Positions 51,072 through 63,977 of a DNA stretch of 64,000 nucleotides are shown here, one piece after another; the first letter of the stretch is position 1; each line of letters starts with the position of its first letter. Position numbers and translations under genes: made by a program. Origin of the DNA: Cruorifilaria tuberocauda. Its lineage: Eukaryota > Nematoda > Chromadorea > Rhabditida > Onchocercidae. The notes beneath the pieces are model-generated. The model was not told the DNA's origin and did no database searches. It saw nothing but the letters and a program-made list of their open reading frames with translations. The DNA lies in the NCBI GenBank assembly GCA_013365365.1, contig JABVXU010000191.1:35803-99802 (forward strand), written 5' to 3'.

Positions 51072-54000
51072 TTCCACTTCACTTCATTATCTGGAAGGAT
51101 TACTTGAAAGGACAACATAATGGCAAACATCATATGAAAATCTATTTGCAAGGTTCAGTTACTGGCTTCTTTCAGAACAGGACAGAACAACGAACATAAA
51201 TGTTCACTCCGACGAACTATATTAACTCGATACTAATGAAATGGAAGTGGAAATTAATTAATGAAAATTAACCTTGAAAAAATTTAAAGACCAAAAGTTA
51301 GTAGTGGAAGAGCGACACTCCGATAAAATGCTTTAAAATCATACTATATTAACTTAATGGTCATTCTCGTCAAACATCTCAGCAAAATAACCATAATCCA
51401 ATTAATCAATCAATTCACAACCATCTGAAAAAACAAAAAAAAATACCATTGACAACACGGTATTATCAACATGATAATTTTCTCGTTTTAGAATAATCTT
51501 TGAATCTCGAAACTTTTTTGAAAATGTTTTTTTTTTTAGTGCGCTTTTTTCATCCTGCATAATTCGTTAATTTCATTATAACAAATAAACGAATGCAAGA
51601 AAAAAAAATTGAAATAATGATTGCACAGATAACAACCACTAGAATCTCTCAGAATCTCCTTGTCCAAGAATTTCTACAGCAGAGTATAAATCGTGTTGAT
51701 AGGTATCTGGAGAGTTGAAGCTCACAATTCTCTTCACTTTCTTCTTCCTCTTAAATACCTCTTCACTATACTTTACTAAGTGAAATACGTGAATGCAGTT
51801 TGCAGCGTTTGATCAGTATTAAATGAACACTCTCGAAGTTTACAATGAAAATTTGAATGCTCATCAGACAGGTAAATCGGAATAACCTAACACTAAGAAA
51901 ATCATTCTAAAACGAACATCGATACCAACCACGTAGAGAACGCTGAAATCGCGAAGGAAGCGAAAGATTATGAAACCTTTTGTTCCAGATAGGGTACGCT
52001 CCTTATTTGTGAACTGTACAAGAGAGCTTTGTACATGAACAGATCAAAGCCTCCTTTGCAGTAACGTGAGAACTGTACATGACCGCCCCCACCAAAATAA
52101 AGAAGGTTCTGAGCATCGGCCACCAACCATTGTTGAGAATTTGTCTCACGAAGGATGGTTGGTTGTTTGTGACAAAGTAGAATGATTTTCCTTTTCCCTT
52201 AGTTTGACTGAATCATTCAACTGTTAATGCTAATGTTGTGTTATCATATGTTACGAAGTCTGAAGTGATAAAAGTTAATTACGTATAATACACGTGTAAT
52301 AGTTATCATAGAAGTCAGTAGTTAAATTCCACGTAAATAGAATAGAAGTTACTCAATCCAGACAGAAGTCTTCAATCTTGTCACGATCACAGAAGATCGC
52401 CGACAAAAGTTGGTCGAGTAAAGTCTTACTGATTAATTAGTATAACGCCAGCAATTTTTACAATAATTCGAATTATACGAATTATAAGTTAAGCTTTCAA
52501 TTCAGCAGATCCAAAAACAAGCTATATCGATTTACATAGACATCCATTTACCGCATAATCGCTACGAAAAAGAAAGTTGATATCTACTTATGATATCAGT
52601 TGATATCATAATTTCGATATTTAAAATTTAAATTAAATAGTAATATAACGAGAAAAAAATAATATGAAATAGAAAGAAGAGGTATTTTAATATTTTCAAT
52701 TGAATTTTTCTGCCGCTATTTCTTTCAACTTTCAACTTTATCCCATTGTTCTCAGAGCTTCACATCTTATGTTATAGCTATTTTAGCACGGAGGAATTTT
52801 GAAATTTTGAGTTTGAAATTCTTATTAGGACAATCGGGAAAAACGAAAAAACTGAAAGAACAGATTTTAGCATATGGCAAGATAAACTGGAAAACTTCCA
52901 ATTATCAATTTTAAATATCGAAAATGTACTTTTTACTGTACATTATACATTCCGTGATTGATAAAAGCAAGAATAAATCATCTAGTTGCTAGAAATGTTC
53001 AAATCTGAACTACTGACCTTTCTTTGAATTCAGTTATCCTGAAGTATTTTTTTGAGAGCAGCTATACATTTCCCAGCATTTTAAGCGTTCAAAAATTGTT
53101 AAATCAATCTAAACATGACTCAATGTTCAGATACTATTGCATACATAAATCATTCAGAAATTTTTGAGCAAAAAATTTCTTCAAAAATAGTGAATGTAAG
53201 CGAAGCGAAGTACCAAGTAGATATTTGCTAGGGGTTAAGGTTAAGAGTATGAATGTGAATAACAGTTCTCCGAAACATATTCCTTAAATCAGTGACTAAT
53301 TTCATTTATGACGATAATGATGATAAGAGAATGTGACGATGATGATGATGATGACCACAATGATTATAATGTTGGTGATATCGCTGATAAATGAGCGATC
53401 GGACAGACGCAACAAAAGAAAAATAATCATTGTCATACTACCACTCGAATAGATCCAATAATATGCATTACTCATCCTATTCATTTTTCAGCGAATTTAG
53501 AAGGATTAATTTTATGTTGTATTAATTGAAATGCAAGTTATACTTCAGAAGGATTAATTATAAGTTATATTTGCAGAATAATTATCATTAAATTAAGTAT
53601 TAACATAGGTAAATTAATTTACAGTTCTCTGTGATTCTCTTCATGGTTATCTTCAATCGAATCATCTATTAAACGGATCATTTCCAGCATTATAAATTTT
53701 GTATTCTTAATCGAATCAATAAAGTCCATTCATCTACAGTCTTTAAAAAATAATCGATTTTTCAGTGGAAATTAAACTAATATAGAATTTCAATTCTAAG
53801 CATTTATTAAGTTCAATTATTTTCATGTTTGAAATATTCGTTATGGAACATTTAAAATGGTAAGTGATAGCAAATAAAGATATATCAAGTGATGATGATT
53901 GATAAGCGAAATGTTTGATAAGATAAATAATCAATAAATGATGATATCGTAATACATTGTTTAATTTAATTTTCCTCATTACTTTTATTTTTCATCCATC

Positions 54001-54338
54001 TAATATTATTCCCAATGTTTAACAAATATTTAAATTATCTTTCAATTACTAATAAAACAATTTAGGATATCGTAAGATATCGATCAAATTTAACAGTGCA
54101 GTTAGTATGGATATAATATCCAGATACCATATTATGTCAAGAATATAATAGATACTATGTATTAATATATTTGAAATGCTTATTGGAACTATTAATTCCA
54201 CCAAATATATTTTTCTTCCTTTTCGCTAAGTAGATTCCTCTATAAAATCTAGCCAGCTTTCATTCATTGATTCCAACATATAATATACATCTCCAATTGC
54301 TTCATTCCTTCTTTGATGTTTTGTTTCTTATTTTCGCT
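51072..54338. other. Gene-poor region upstream of ASAP
   Basis: About 3.3 kb, AT-rich. A short GAT/ATG-rich tract lies near 53335-53355, and inverted CCAACCAT/ATGGTTGG motifs lie near 52121-52171. No coding exons with recognisable similarity were found. Part of 52.0-52.5 kb has the look of long-terminal-repeat sequence, but I could not define ends. Confidence 0.35.
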
Positions 54339-54840
54339 CTAACAGGCTTCGGTCCGATAAATCGAGCCTTCTGACTTCTTTAAGAATTTCTGGATTTGTT
54401 GAATTGTCGGACGAATTGAATTTCTACTAATGAGGTCTACATCGTGCCGCACCTCATTGGTACCAAATTTTTCTGGAGATACATGATAGTCTCTTATAGC
54501 TTGTAAGACTTCTCCTTTCTGATATGATATTAGACAGGTAAGCTTATGGATGATTGAAATTTCCTGGATATGTACAGCTGCGTTAAAGCTATTCCAGAAT
54601 TCTCGACACAATTTTTGGTCAACGCTAAATACTGGTTAGTGGTAATTGTGGTAAGTTTATTGTTAAAGGTGCGATATCTACCTTTTTATCATTTAGGAAC
54701 ACACTTTGAATTATTGATTCAAACTCATCACAAGAAATTAAGGCAATAATAATAGCTTCCTTACCTTGAGATATAGTATACCTTTCTTGTTGTTGGCCAT
54801 TATTTAATATTTCAAGTGTTAGGCAAGCTTTCTCAAAGAA
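54339..54840 (-). mobile_element. BEL/Pao-like retrotransposon gag relic
   Basis: Two adjoining - strand frames read like the gag region (DUF1759-type) of BEL/Pao LTR retrotransposons. The upstream part (about 54632-54837) ends LPQLPLTSI. The downstream part resumes FSVDQKLCREFWNSFNAAVH and KGEVLQAIRDYHVSPEKFG, the usual spacing in that family, but one base out of frame (near 54630). No reverse transcriptase, integrase or LTRs were identified nearby. It is a decayed fragment. The family call is from pattern memory. Confidence 0.55.
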
Positions 54841-54893
54841 ACTTCTACAATAAAAAAATTATTTCTTTTTTTGTTGTGGAAGTTTCTCTGAGA
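54831..54893. repeat. Foldback hairpin, 28-bp arms
   Basis: Arms 54831-54858 and 54866-54893 are reverse complements at 25 of 28 positions (TCTCAAAGAAACTTCTACAA against its mirror), with a 7-base loop. It overlaps the upstream edge of the gag relic. Confidence 0.75.
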
Positions 54894-56660
54894 AAAAAGT
54901 TTATTGGCGTATATTGAGAGAGTTGCGATCCACAGAAAATTTATGGAGTTAAAGTTTCAAGAAAGGGCCTATCGAGGAAGCAGAGGAAAGGAGAAGTAGC
55001 CGATCGTGAAGAAAAACCGAAGAATCAAGACCAGGTGAAGGTGATATGTAGGAGAGAGTGAAGCGCGCCAGAACAGATGATATAAGGGTTGTCATGAGAA
55101 AGAAGGTGTTTACTGAAGACTGATTAACAATAAAAGTGAAGATGGATATGGAGTTGGCAGTATGACAAGAACATAGGGATATGATATGTTTGAAGATCAA
55201 CTAAGCATGAGAATATGGAGACGCATAATTGACAGACAGACCGGAAGCTATTATAATAAGAAAACGGATTCGATAAAATTAACAAAATGAGCTACTCTTA
55301 CTCCCATATAATAGTTATACTATGTATAATGTACAATAATTATATTAAAAATAATAATATATAAAAAGCATAAAATAATCAAAATCATGATAACATTTAC
55401 AAATATATTGTTGATTTTAAACATTATCTTCACAACTTACTAAAATAACTTTACAAAAAATGTTATTTGAAAGTAGAGAGAGAGACAATGGAGACGAAAT
55501 AATAAAAAATGGAACTAATTAATTAGTGTGTAGACAGGTGATTTATTATATCGCGAGTCTTATTAATAGATGCTTCAATACTTCATCCAAGATCATGAAT
55601 ACAGTTATTAAATTAAAATCCTATTAAACTATCATCAATAAGATAAATAAATAACTCACTATAGGAATATACTAAATTAGGAAATAGAAGAATAGAATGA
55701 AAATGAAATATTAAATCAAAACTAAAAGTGATTACAGTTAAATAATGATAAAATGAAAATTCAATCCCATCAAGTTCTCGTAAACAATGGATAATTTAAT
55801 AGTTTAAAGTGAAAATGAAAAATGAGTGAACGTTTGAAAACGTTCAATAAATTGTTAACAATCAGTAGGAAAATCCAATAATACTTACTCATCCAGTATT
55901 TCAACCAGTAAAAACGACTTTCTAAATCAATCATTCGCTTTTTTTTTCTATTAATCACAACGATACAATGTCGAATGACTCATCGAATTATTGTTAATGG
56001 CAATTTTCAACCGATAGATTTTAACCAATTCAAATAATTCACCTCACTCAATAACGAATCCATCATTCTAACAATGGGAAATTTCCGATTGAAATTCCAA
56101 TTTCGATATTACTATATTATTATATTATGAATTTCTATTGTTTTTGAAAAATTAGTTGAAACTTCTCTAAAATAAACGTTAACATAAATTTAATGCGAAT
56201 ATAAAAGGTTGAAAAGTTATTAAGATGAGAAAAAAGTTACTGGAGTAATACTGATTCATGAACTAAAAAGTAGCAGTAATCAGGATAATGATCGTATGGA
56301 ATATTTTGATAATTCCAATCGTTTTACATGTAATAAATTTATACGAATATAATAAAATTAGTCATCTTTATCACTGGGAATTGCAGAACTGCAAACCGAC
56401 CAAAATCTTTAAATCAATCGACCAACGATTTTCAGATTCAACATCAAATTATTCTATAACTGCTACTGACCAAAACGATGTTCCTATCGGCCTTACACTC
56501 AACCTTCTCAAATTAACTTCAACAAACTGTTTTACATCCATGATATTATTGAGAACATAATCTATCCATATGACTCCATAGGATCGATTTGGATTATCGC
56601 TCAAGTACAGTGATACACTTTTTGCATTATTTTAGTGGTGCACATTTCTCCTGTCTTTTC
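54894..56660. other. Gene-poor region
   Basis: About 1.8 kb between the retrotransposon relic and the next candidate exon. AT-rich sequence with no recognisable exon, RNA gene or repeat array. Confidence 0.35.
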
Positions 56661-56703
56661 ATTTATTTCAGTATCAGATCTTTGCAAGACTTTTGCATAC
56701 TAA

Positions 56704-56820
56704 ATGTCTTCAAAAATGGCGGAAGATGAACTGAATCTTTGCTATCATCTGCAAAAATTATATTATTCTAGTGGTCAGCGAAATAAGGAATTCTATGACA
56801 CCATAGCAAAGAAAATTTCG
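56704..56820 (+). CDS. Possible first exon of an unidentified small gene
   Basis: A 39-codon open frame begins MSSKMAEDELNLCYHLQKLY, preceded at 56671 by a strong acceptor (ATTTATTTCAG) 32 bases upstream of the ATG, fitting trans-splicing. It ends at a GTATAT donor. The sequence is acidic then helical and protein-like in composition. Downstream exons were not established; a phase-compatible piece after CTTTTTAG near 57180 would give a protein of under 60 residues. It is antisense-convergent to hda-1. No family recognised. Confidence 0.35.
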
Positions 56821-57794
56821 GTATATCACTGCTCCAGTTATACACGTATTTGTTTAACTATAATATGCAACAATAATCAAAATATAATCATATAGAGTCG
56901 TGAGAATTGCATTTATTGCAAATGCACACTAGTAATGAAAAATGCAAATCTATTTCCGGAATCAATAAATTGTTTGCTATATTAGCATGAACAATGTTTG
57001 TTTTCCAACATAATTAATTAACTGATAAAATTGAATTTTCCCTAATACGGCAAATTTTAAATGTATCTTTTGAAGACAGTCAAAAAGAATAAATATAACG
57101 TAAAACGAGGTATTTTTCTCTTCTATTTGATATAATTTACAATCTTTTCTTCGTTTGGTAAATAATGAACCTCTTTTTAGCTGTTCATCACAACTAAACG
57201 GATCCAAAAAAAACAGAAAATTTCGAATTGTACTTGATAAAAAATATAATATCTCAGAAGAAAAGTAAACGTTTAATTTAGTGTTTACACAAACAAACAA
57301 AAATACAATCAACTGAAAGTGAGTTATATCCAATTAATGCATATATAAACTTCATAGAAATAAATACGTCAAATAATTCTGAAAAACTGAGATCAGTTCA
57401 GACTCCACTTCTGATAACCGAAAATGTAAATGAAATTTAACAGCGTCTTATTTTGAAGTATTGAACCACGGAACACCAGTTATAATATTGTTTTATTCCT
57501 GAAGTAAAATAATGAAAGTGATGAATTTACCAAAATATTAATGATAACTTTAACTCCCTCCATTTCTAATAGCGACAAAATTAGAAGTGAGAAGCTATAT
57601 GCCATCATGCATAATGCTCATTTTGGCTGTACTAACAAGAAGATGATTATTTGTTATTAAAAGTTTTTATATGTAAGAATGACAGATATCAGAAATATAT
57701 AAATTTCTCATGATAATTACAAAAAATTCAGTTGTGCATATCGCAAGATACTTCACAATAAATAATCAGAACTTTCAATTATAAAATAGATATT
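56821..57794. other. Convergent intergenic region before hda-1 3' end
   Basis: AT-rich sequence, with only the weak exon candidate near 57180-57260 (+) noted above. It should contain the hda-1 3' UTR. Confidence 0.35.
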
Positions 57795-60700
57795 TTAGCG
57801 TCCGTAAAGCTAAAACAAACAGTATACAACAGTACTTACCCTTCTACTTCTATGACAGTAATTCTGTGTTAGCTCAGAAAACAAAAAATAAAGTACCAAA
57901 TGATATAAAAAAGACAGATATACCTCAATTTTTGGTTTCTTTGCTATTTCTACATCGCCAATCTCAGTTTCTGATCCAGAACGTTTGAAAGATTGTTCAT
58001 TTCGAATATCACCCCCTTCTTTTTCATTATCATAGAATTCACCTTGGTCTTCTATAGATGCATCGATCATAGTGTCTAAAATATCTTTTAGAAACCGACA
58101 TCTACAATTAAAAAATCAGAATATTATAAGATTGTAAAGACCATCTTACGGTGTTGTCGGACATCCGGATTAGCATTATCACGCTCAGCTTCTTCAGAAT
58201 TAAGGCATTTTGTAATAAAAGATTCATCGCCGATTGGCTGCATTTGCACACTTGGAACATGTGGTAAGTGCCGCAAGTTCTCCATTACTCCTTCTCTTAA
58301 ATATTTTTTAAGTATATTTTAAAAAATGCTAAAAGTAGAATTATCTTCCAAAATTTCGAGCAGAAATTTAGTTTTGAAGAATGCGAAAAATATTTGGTAA
58401 AGTTCTCAGCGAATTGACTTACTGTATCTTCTTCAAAAATTCAGGAGTGTTTTCATTATTCGCATTTGACGGATCGATATGAAGTCGATAATGCGGTCCA
58501 AAATATTCAAAATAATCATTATACGGAAGATCTATAAAACTACTTCGGTTAGTTCACTGTAATGAACTGCACTACACTTGTTTCGCTACAGTAGGTGGTA
58601 CTAGCATAAAAAGTGGAAAATGGATCTTAACATAGACTTATATTCAGAAACTCCAATAATATAAGCGTTCACATACCGTCAGAGACTTCCATATCAACAG
58701 CAATTGAAGTCTCGTAAGTCCAACATCGAGCCACATTTCTCGGTGTATAACCACCGCCACCCAACATCATTAGTGGAATATGTCGCTCCCGGAAGAATCG
58801 AGCACAAGCACCATGACCTGAACAAAAAGCTGTCATTGAAATATATTAAGAATGAAAAATAAAAATATCATATTTGATTCAAGAAAGTAGTTAAATGAAG
58901 AACGCTCGTTCAAGAAAAATGCGAGGTAATATGAATTTCTTCAAATGGAAATATATTACCTCTTAAAGTAAGATTGAAAGTGCCTAAGCGATCACCGTTC
59001 AAAGAATCTGCTCCGTTCTGCAAAACTACTGCACATGGTTGGAATGTTTCCATAACTCTCTCCATAACCTGCAACATAAAAAAGACATTAAATGAAATTA
59101 AAAATAATCAAGATTGACTCATCTAGCAGAAGAGTTAGGAATATCTATCTGTGTTTTGCTCGTTTAATCTAATAACAACACTCTCGCCATTTCTTCTCGC
59201 CCGTTTATATGGAAAACTTTTATCATATGTCTTGACCAAACAATAGTATTTGTTATATTGTTCTTTATATGAGGTGAATAAAATTTACCGGAACAAAAAT
59301 GCTTTGATATGACTCATCAGTGATGCCATCTCTCAGAGGTACGTTAACTGCATAATATTTTCCTCTTCCAGCACCAATATCTTTCAACTCTCCCGTTCCA
59401 GGGAAAAAATCACCATATTTATGAAAAGAACATGTCATCACCCGATCAGTAGTATAGAAAGCTTCTTCAACACCATCACCATGATGCACATCAATATCAA
59501 CGTAAAGTACTCTAAAATGAAATTTAAATCTAATATATAGTAAATGATTTTAAGAATGTGGTGTTACTTCTAATCCCCAAAAAATAAATACTTAGATATA
59601 TCAATCCTCTTCCCACATAACAGCATTCCGTAGCGTATTTTTTGCTGCCCAGTTCTTTTTTTTGTGCTACGATTGAAGTCTAATCCAATCATTTACACAA
59701 GCGTCTTGTTGGAATAACATAATTTATCAGCTTCAAACAACCAAAAGAAGTTTTTCCTTCATTTGAAAACATTCAATGGTTCCAGCCGCTATATCATAAT
59801 GATTTAAAAAGTTTAAATGGTAAAATTTAACTATAAATAGTGCTTTTCTCCTATGCCTTGGTTGATCGGGAAATATTGAATTAATACGATGAAATTTCAC
59901 ATAAATCATGGCATAATTTAAAATATCTTTCATTTAAATTATAGAGAAGATACGATGGCAGTAGTACTGGTCCTAATAAAAACAAACCCAAAAAGACTTA
60001 CCTCTTGTGATATTTGAGAAGTTCCAGGATGCCCAAGACAATATCATTGGTGTAACAAAAACCACTGGCTTCACTCTTTTTTGCATGATGCAAACCACCC
60101 ATCCAGTTTATTGCTATATCGGCTTTCCTTTTGTTCAGCTTTACTGCAGCTGCTATAAAGATATTTCAGTAGCAATCAATAGGAAACACTTGCTTACAAA
60201 TTCGTACATTTTCGTTAAATTATGTTTAAATTCAGACATATGACATACCCAAAGATCCACCACACGACAGCTGACAAAACTCAAATAAGCCATCGAAAAC
60301 TGGACAATCTTCACCAACATTAACTGAAAAGATGATTTATACATAAGAAGGAAAACATACTTTTCTGTACAATAATCTAAAATTAATTTTCCAGATCTTA
60401 CGACTCGAATGTTTCCAATTGTGAAAAGATCTCCAAAGCAATAACAACGTAAATCAGATAGTAAAATCTTACATTTCAACATTTGTTTGTTGAACTGTTT
60501 CAAGTTATCCGGTGTAGCTGTTCGCAAAAACATCATATATTCATTTGTATGAAATCGTGTCATTTCTTCAAATGTTGCTGGGAATGGACGCTAAAGAATA
60601 ATGATAATCTAGAAGCTCTCATAGACAAATTATATTTTTCGCTTGTTCTATATTTTATTTCATATTTCTAAGTACGAATTGAGCACAAAGATTTTTGTAA

Positions 60701-61080
60701 TCCTATTAGTATAATTGCTAACATTCTATGAAAAAGAAAGTTAAGCGCACATAAACTTCCAGATTTCTGTAGATACCGTAATTGAGTAAGAGATGATGAG
60801 TCATCCGAATACGATGAGGCTTCATTACATGGCCTTGTCCATAATAATAATTTCCAACGTTCGCTGCAACAATACAATATTATTATAATTCTGACTCTAT
60901 ATCATTCTATATTTGCTTCTATATTTGCAATAATACGAATTTAATAATACGAATCCTACAAGTAACCGCATAAATTACAATCAACAACGGAATACGTGAA
61001 ATTAACAATGAACAGAAATTTGTACCATCATAATAATATGCGACACGACGTTTACTGTGATCTTGTACCGACATCGGCAT
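57795..61080 (-). CDS. hda-1: Class I histone deacetylase (HDAC1/2 type)
   Basis: Zinc-dependent lysine deacetylase of the NuRD/Sin3-type corepressor complexes. The start [18 protein letters not shown] (ATG 61078-61080, exon 61026-61080) is followed by [20 protein letters not shown] (60.8 kb) and [20 protein letters not shown] (60.1 kb, catalytic histidines). Then come [19 protein letters not shown] (59.5 kb, zinc Asp/His), [13 protein letters not shown] (59.0 kb, zinc Asp) and [18 protein letters not shown] (58.75 kb, catalytic Tyr). All catalytic residues are intact. The C-terminal tail is acidic, with [15 protein letters not shown] and the probable nuclear-localisation patch KKPKIE. The predicted last exon is only 15 nt (57795-57809: LYGR and stop TAA). 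The tail is shorter than in human HDAC1, and the lysine-rich end is missing. Confidence 0.94.
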
Positions 61081-62493
61081 ACCGTACAGTGGATAATGCT
61101 AGTGCCTTCAAATTCACTTCCTCTTTTGATACTTCGCAAGCTAAAATTAGTTTACAAAACCAGTAATGAAATAAAAATAGCCAATGTGCATCGAAAGAAA
61201 AGTCAGCGTTAATATGATGGGAATAAAAAGAATGCGTGACATCCACGTTGAGCAGTGACGAACAAATAATATCATGTGCAAATTATATATAGCCGATACC
61301 ATAGAAGTTTCGCATAACGTTTTATACTTTCATATCACGCTATCACGCTGTGACACGTAAAATACGGAAAATAATATGATGGATGTGTATTAATTAATAA
61401 AACTACAAAGTAACAGCAGAAACATTTATACACGATTGAGGTAGCCCATTAATGAAACATTTAACAAAAACGGAAAAACGTCATTCACAATATCATGCTC
61501 ATCACACCCGTCTACACGTATACACGCACATATGGTGTTGCACGTATACAAGTGTCTACATATATGTACGGACATAAATGCACACGTACAACACACGTAT
61601 ATATACAGACATACACATACGTTCATACACGCACATACACAGACACACACGCGCATACAATCGATCATACCTATCACCCAGCCCTCTCTCTATTTGATAT
61701 TTCGCCTCACTATCACTCTCCTCCAAAATTGTCTCATTTCTCTGTCTCATACTCTAATTCTTCACTATTTCTTCACGTCTCACCACTCTCACGGATCATG
61801 AATTGTTTTTTAGATATGTCATTTTTCTGGATGATTAGAGACAATCCTTTATTTCGAGGAATTTATGAAAAGTTCTTTCGTCAAATCCTACTCATGCAAA
61901 TAATTCGTTCCTTCGACATCCTTTCAATAAACGTTCGAAAAATTCACCAACCATGAATTAGTTGAAAATAAGGTCATTACAGTCTCTATCGATCATGTTC
62001 TCAAGTAATTAGTGATAAAATAGGAAGAGTATCGTTTGCATAAGAAACTAGCAGATAAAATATATCATTTTAGTTATCTCAGTTATTTTAAGGAAGCATA
62101 AAATGGTTGTTGCAAAAGTGGTAATTTCTTAGTGAATGTATAGCGAATAGAACGAGCGTAATACAAAAGCGCAAAGAAATGGCTTCATTCATAGACAAGC
62201 ACTTTTGTTTGCATCTATTACGAACAAAGATTAAGTACGTCAAATTCTTTCACTCCACATATTCGTAATAAGGAAAGGTCAAATAGGTCAGAGAAAGGTT
62301 CGAGAGTTTAAAATGTCAAGGAAAAACCATCAAAATATCAAATACAAGAAAAATTAATAATGAAAATTCTTTTATTGTTTTATTGTAAATTCGCTCGTGA
62401 TTTTCTTCATCTTCCTCACTTTCCAAACGTACTCTTCGAATTACTTGCGCTTTTCAAACGTACTTTGTGAGTGTTAAAGTGATGTTCTTGAAC
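61081..62493. other. hda-1 upstream region
   Basis: About 1.4 kb holding the promoter region of hda-1 and the 3' flank of the last gene. Apart from the CA/CAY tract (61503-61662), no coding or RNA feature was recognised. The long ORFs here are by-products of the repeat. Confidence 0.4.
61503..61662. repeat. Degenerate (CA/TACA)n tract
   Basis: About 160 bp of imperfect alternating purine-pyrimidine sequence (ACACGTATACACGCACATAT-like units), 420-580 bp upstream of the hda-1 start codon. Confidence 0.8.
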
Positions 62494-63715
62494 TTATTGA
62501 AGTTGCTCCATTTCAGGTAAATCAAATGAAGCTGAAGTGCACATTTCTTTCATTTCTCTTAACGTATCGTCCATGGAATCTAACGTTTCATTTGCTTTCC
62601 TCCAGATATCCGTAAAGCGTGATCGTGCATCCTAGCAAATAAGGCTTTATGATGTAGGAAAATTAGTGTAAAAATATAATTCAAATTAATTAAGTAAAAG
62701 AAAACTTAAAAGAAGAGTTGGAAATGCAGGTGAAAAAAGTTTAGAAATTATGAAATGATCATTTGCTAATAATTATAAAATTATCATTAGTCAAGGATTA
62801 TTAATAAAACATACGGAATACTTCTTTATCATCCATTAGTCTCGTTTTAATGGATTAATCTGAATATATTATTTGGGAATATTACATGTATTACAGAATT
62901 CTTGCTATTAGCAAGAAATTCTCACTGTCTTACTAGCGTTTTCTCACCGTTTTTTCACACGTCCAATAAAATCCGCACAAGTTTCTCGAAATAACGAATA
63001 GACCGCACCGTCGTAAGTCGTTGTCTGACAATAAGAAATTGAAATGATATTGTAACTTAAATAACCTGATTCCGAAAATATTTTTATTACGAATATCGTC
63101 ATCTGGAATTCATATTAAAATTTTACTTGCAAGTTGAGCATTCGCAATCAGATTATTTAAGTCACAATCTTTTTCAATTTCTCATTGTCAGACGACAGTT
63201 TATGGCAGCACGGTTTATTCGTTATTCGGTGGAACCTGTGTGGATTTTATTGGACATCTGTAAGATAAGAAGCAAATAGTTTCCTTCTAAATCGGGTCTT
63301 GTTACAATTTCATAGCAAAATTGCTTTGTCTTATTAATGCGTTCGTTATTTACCCAAGATATTAATGTTCATTTCTATGAGCAATAGAAATTTCTGACAC
63401 AAAATCGACTTTTAATTTCATTCCCTTTTCTCGATGCATCTTATAACAGAATATAATATTCTCTATTAAGTGTCTAACATCACAAAAGATTCCCTTCTCG
63501 TACATGTAAGGACCTTAAGTGCAACATTCTTTATTAAAATAATGATAATTGATAGGAAAAGAAATGCGGCTCAACAATACATCTCGAGAGAGATCATGTA
63601 AGTGGTTCAGAATTGTACTTTGAAGCGACACCTGATCGACCTTTTTGCATAGTGACATTTTCGCTAGCAGAGCTGTTGTCAAGTCCTTTCCACGTTCTTT
63701 GCGAAAAGTAATCAC
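62494..63715 (-). CDS. Unrecognised gene, 3' part (continues past right edge)
   Basis: Family not recognised. Three exon candidates are seen. One starts at 63715 (VITFRKERGKDLTTALLAKM, donor uncertain). The second is 62948-63024 (TTTYDGAVYSLFRETCADFI then GRVKK). The last is 62494-62631 (DARSRFTDIWRKANETLDSM ... LPEMEQLQ, stop TAA). The last exon is acidic and helical, like a coiled-coil tail. The join between the last two exons is one base out of phase with the sites seen, so a small exon may be missing or a base is wrong. The middle exon has an inverted relative at 63192-63260. Confidence 0.5.
62960..63260. repeat. Inverted duplication of an exon
   Basis: Arm 1 (62960-63045) covers the - strand exon and its acceptor. 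Arm 2 (63171-63260) is the same exon with the same TTGTCAG acceptor and flanking CAATTTCTCATTG-type intron sequence, but on the + strand. The 69-base exon parts differ at about 18 positions, mostly transitions, with no indels. About 125 bp separates the arms. Confidence 0.8.
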
Positions 63716-63938
63716 CTGAAACACTTTGATATCTTAGTAATTTATCTAGATATGAATTTTCCTAAATACTATTAAAGGCATTTATTTAGTCGCATTATTA
63801 ATACAACTTGAATCAGAGAGAGAAATGGCAAAATTTTCCACTTTTCCCTCATATAAGTGTTTTGCTTCTTTCATATCAATGTATTGTATAAATTAATTGT
63901 TGCTAAAATCAGTTCCAAAAATTTTCAATTACTCTGTT

Positions 63939-63977
63939 AAAAAAATAAATAAATAAATATATATATATATATATATT
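63939..63977. repeat. (TAAA)n/(TA)n simple repeat
   Basis: A TAAA run passing into an 18-20 bp TA run at the right edge of the window. Confidence 0.85.

Noticed and set aside
56288..56560. 90-codon + strand ORF with a hydrophobic N-terminus (MIVWNILIIPIVLHVIN)
   Set aside because: No acceptor near the ATG, no recognised family, and biased AT-rich codons; could be chance. Kept only as a note.
61426..61956. Overlapping long ORFs on both strands rich in His/Thr/Tyr/Cys/Val
   Set aside because: They are by-products of the CA/TACA repeat lacking stops; no splice or family evidence.
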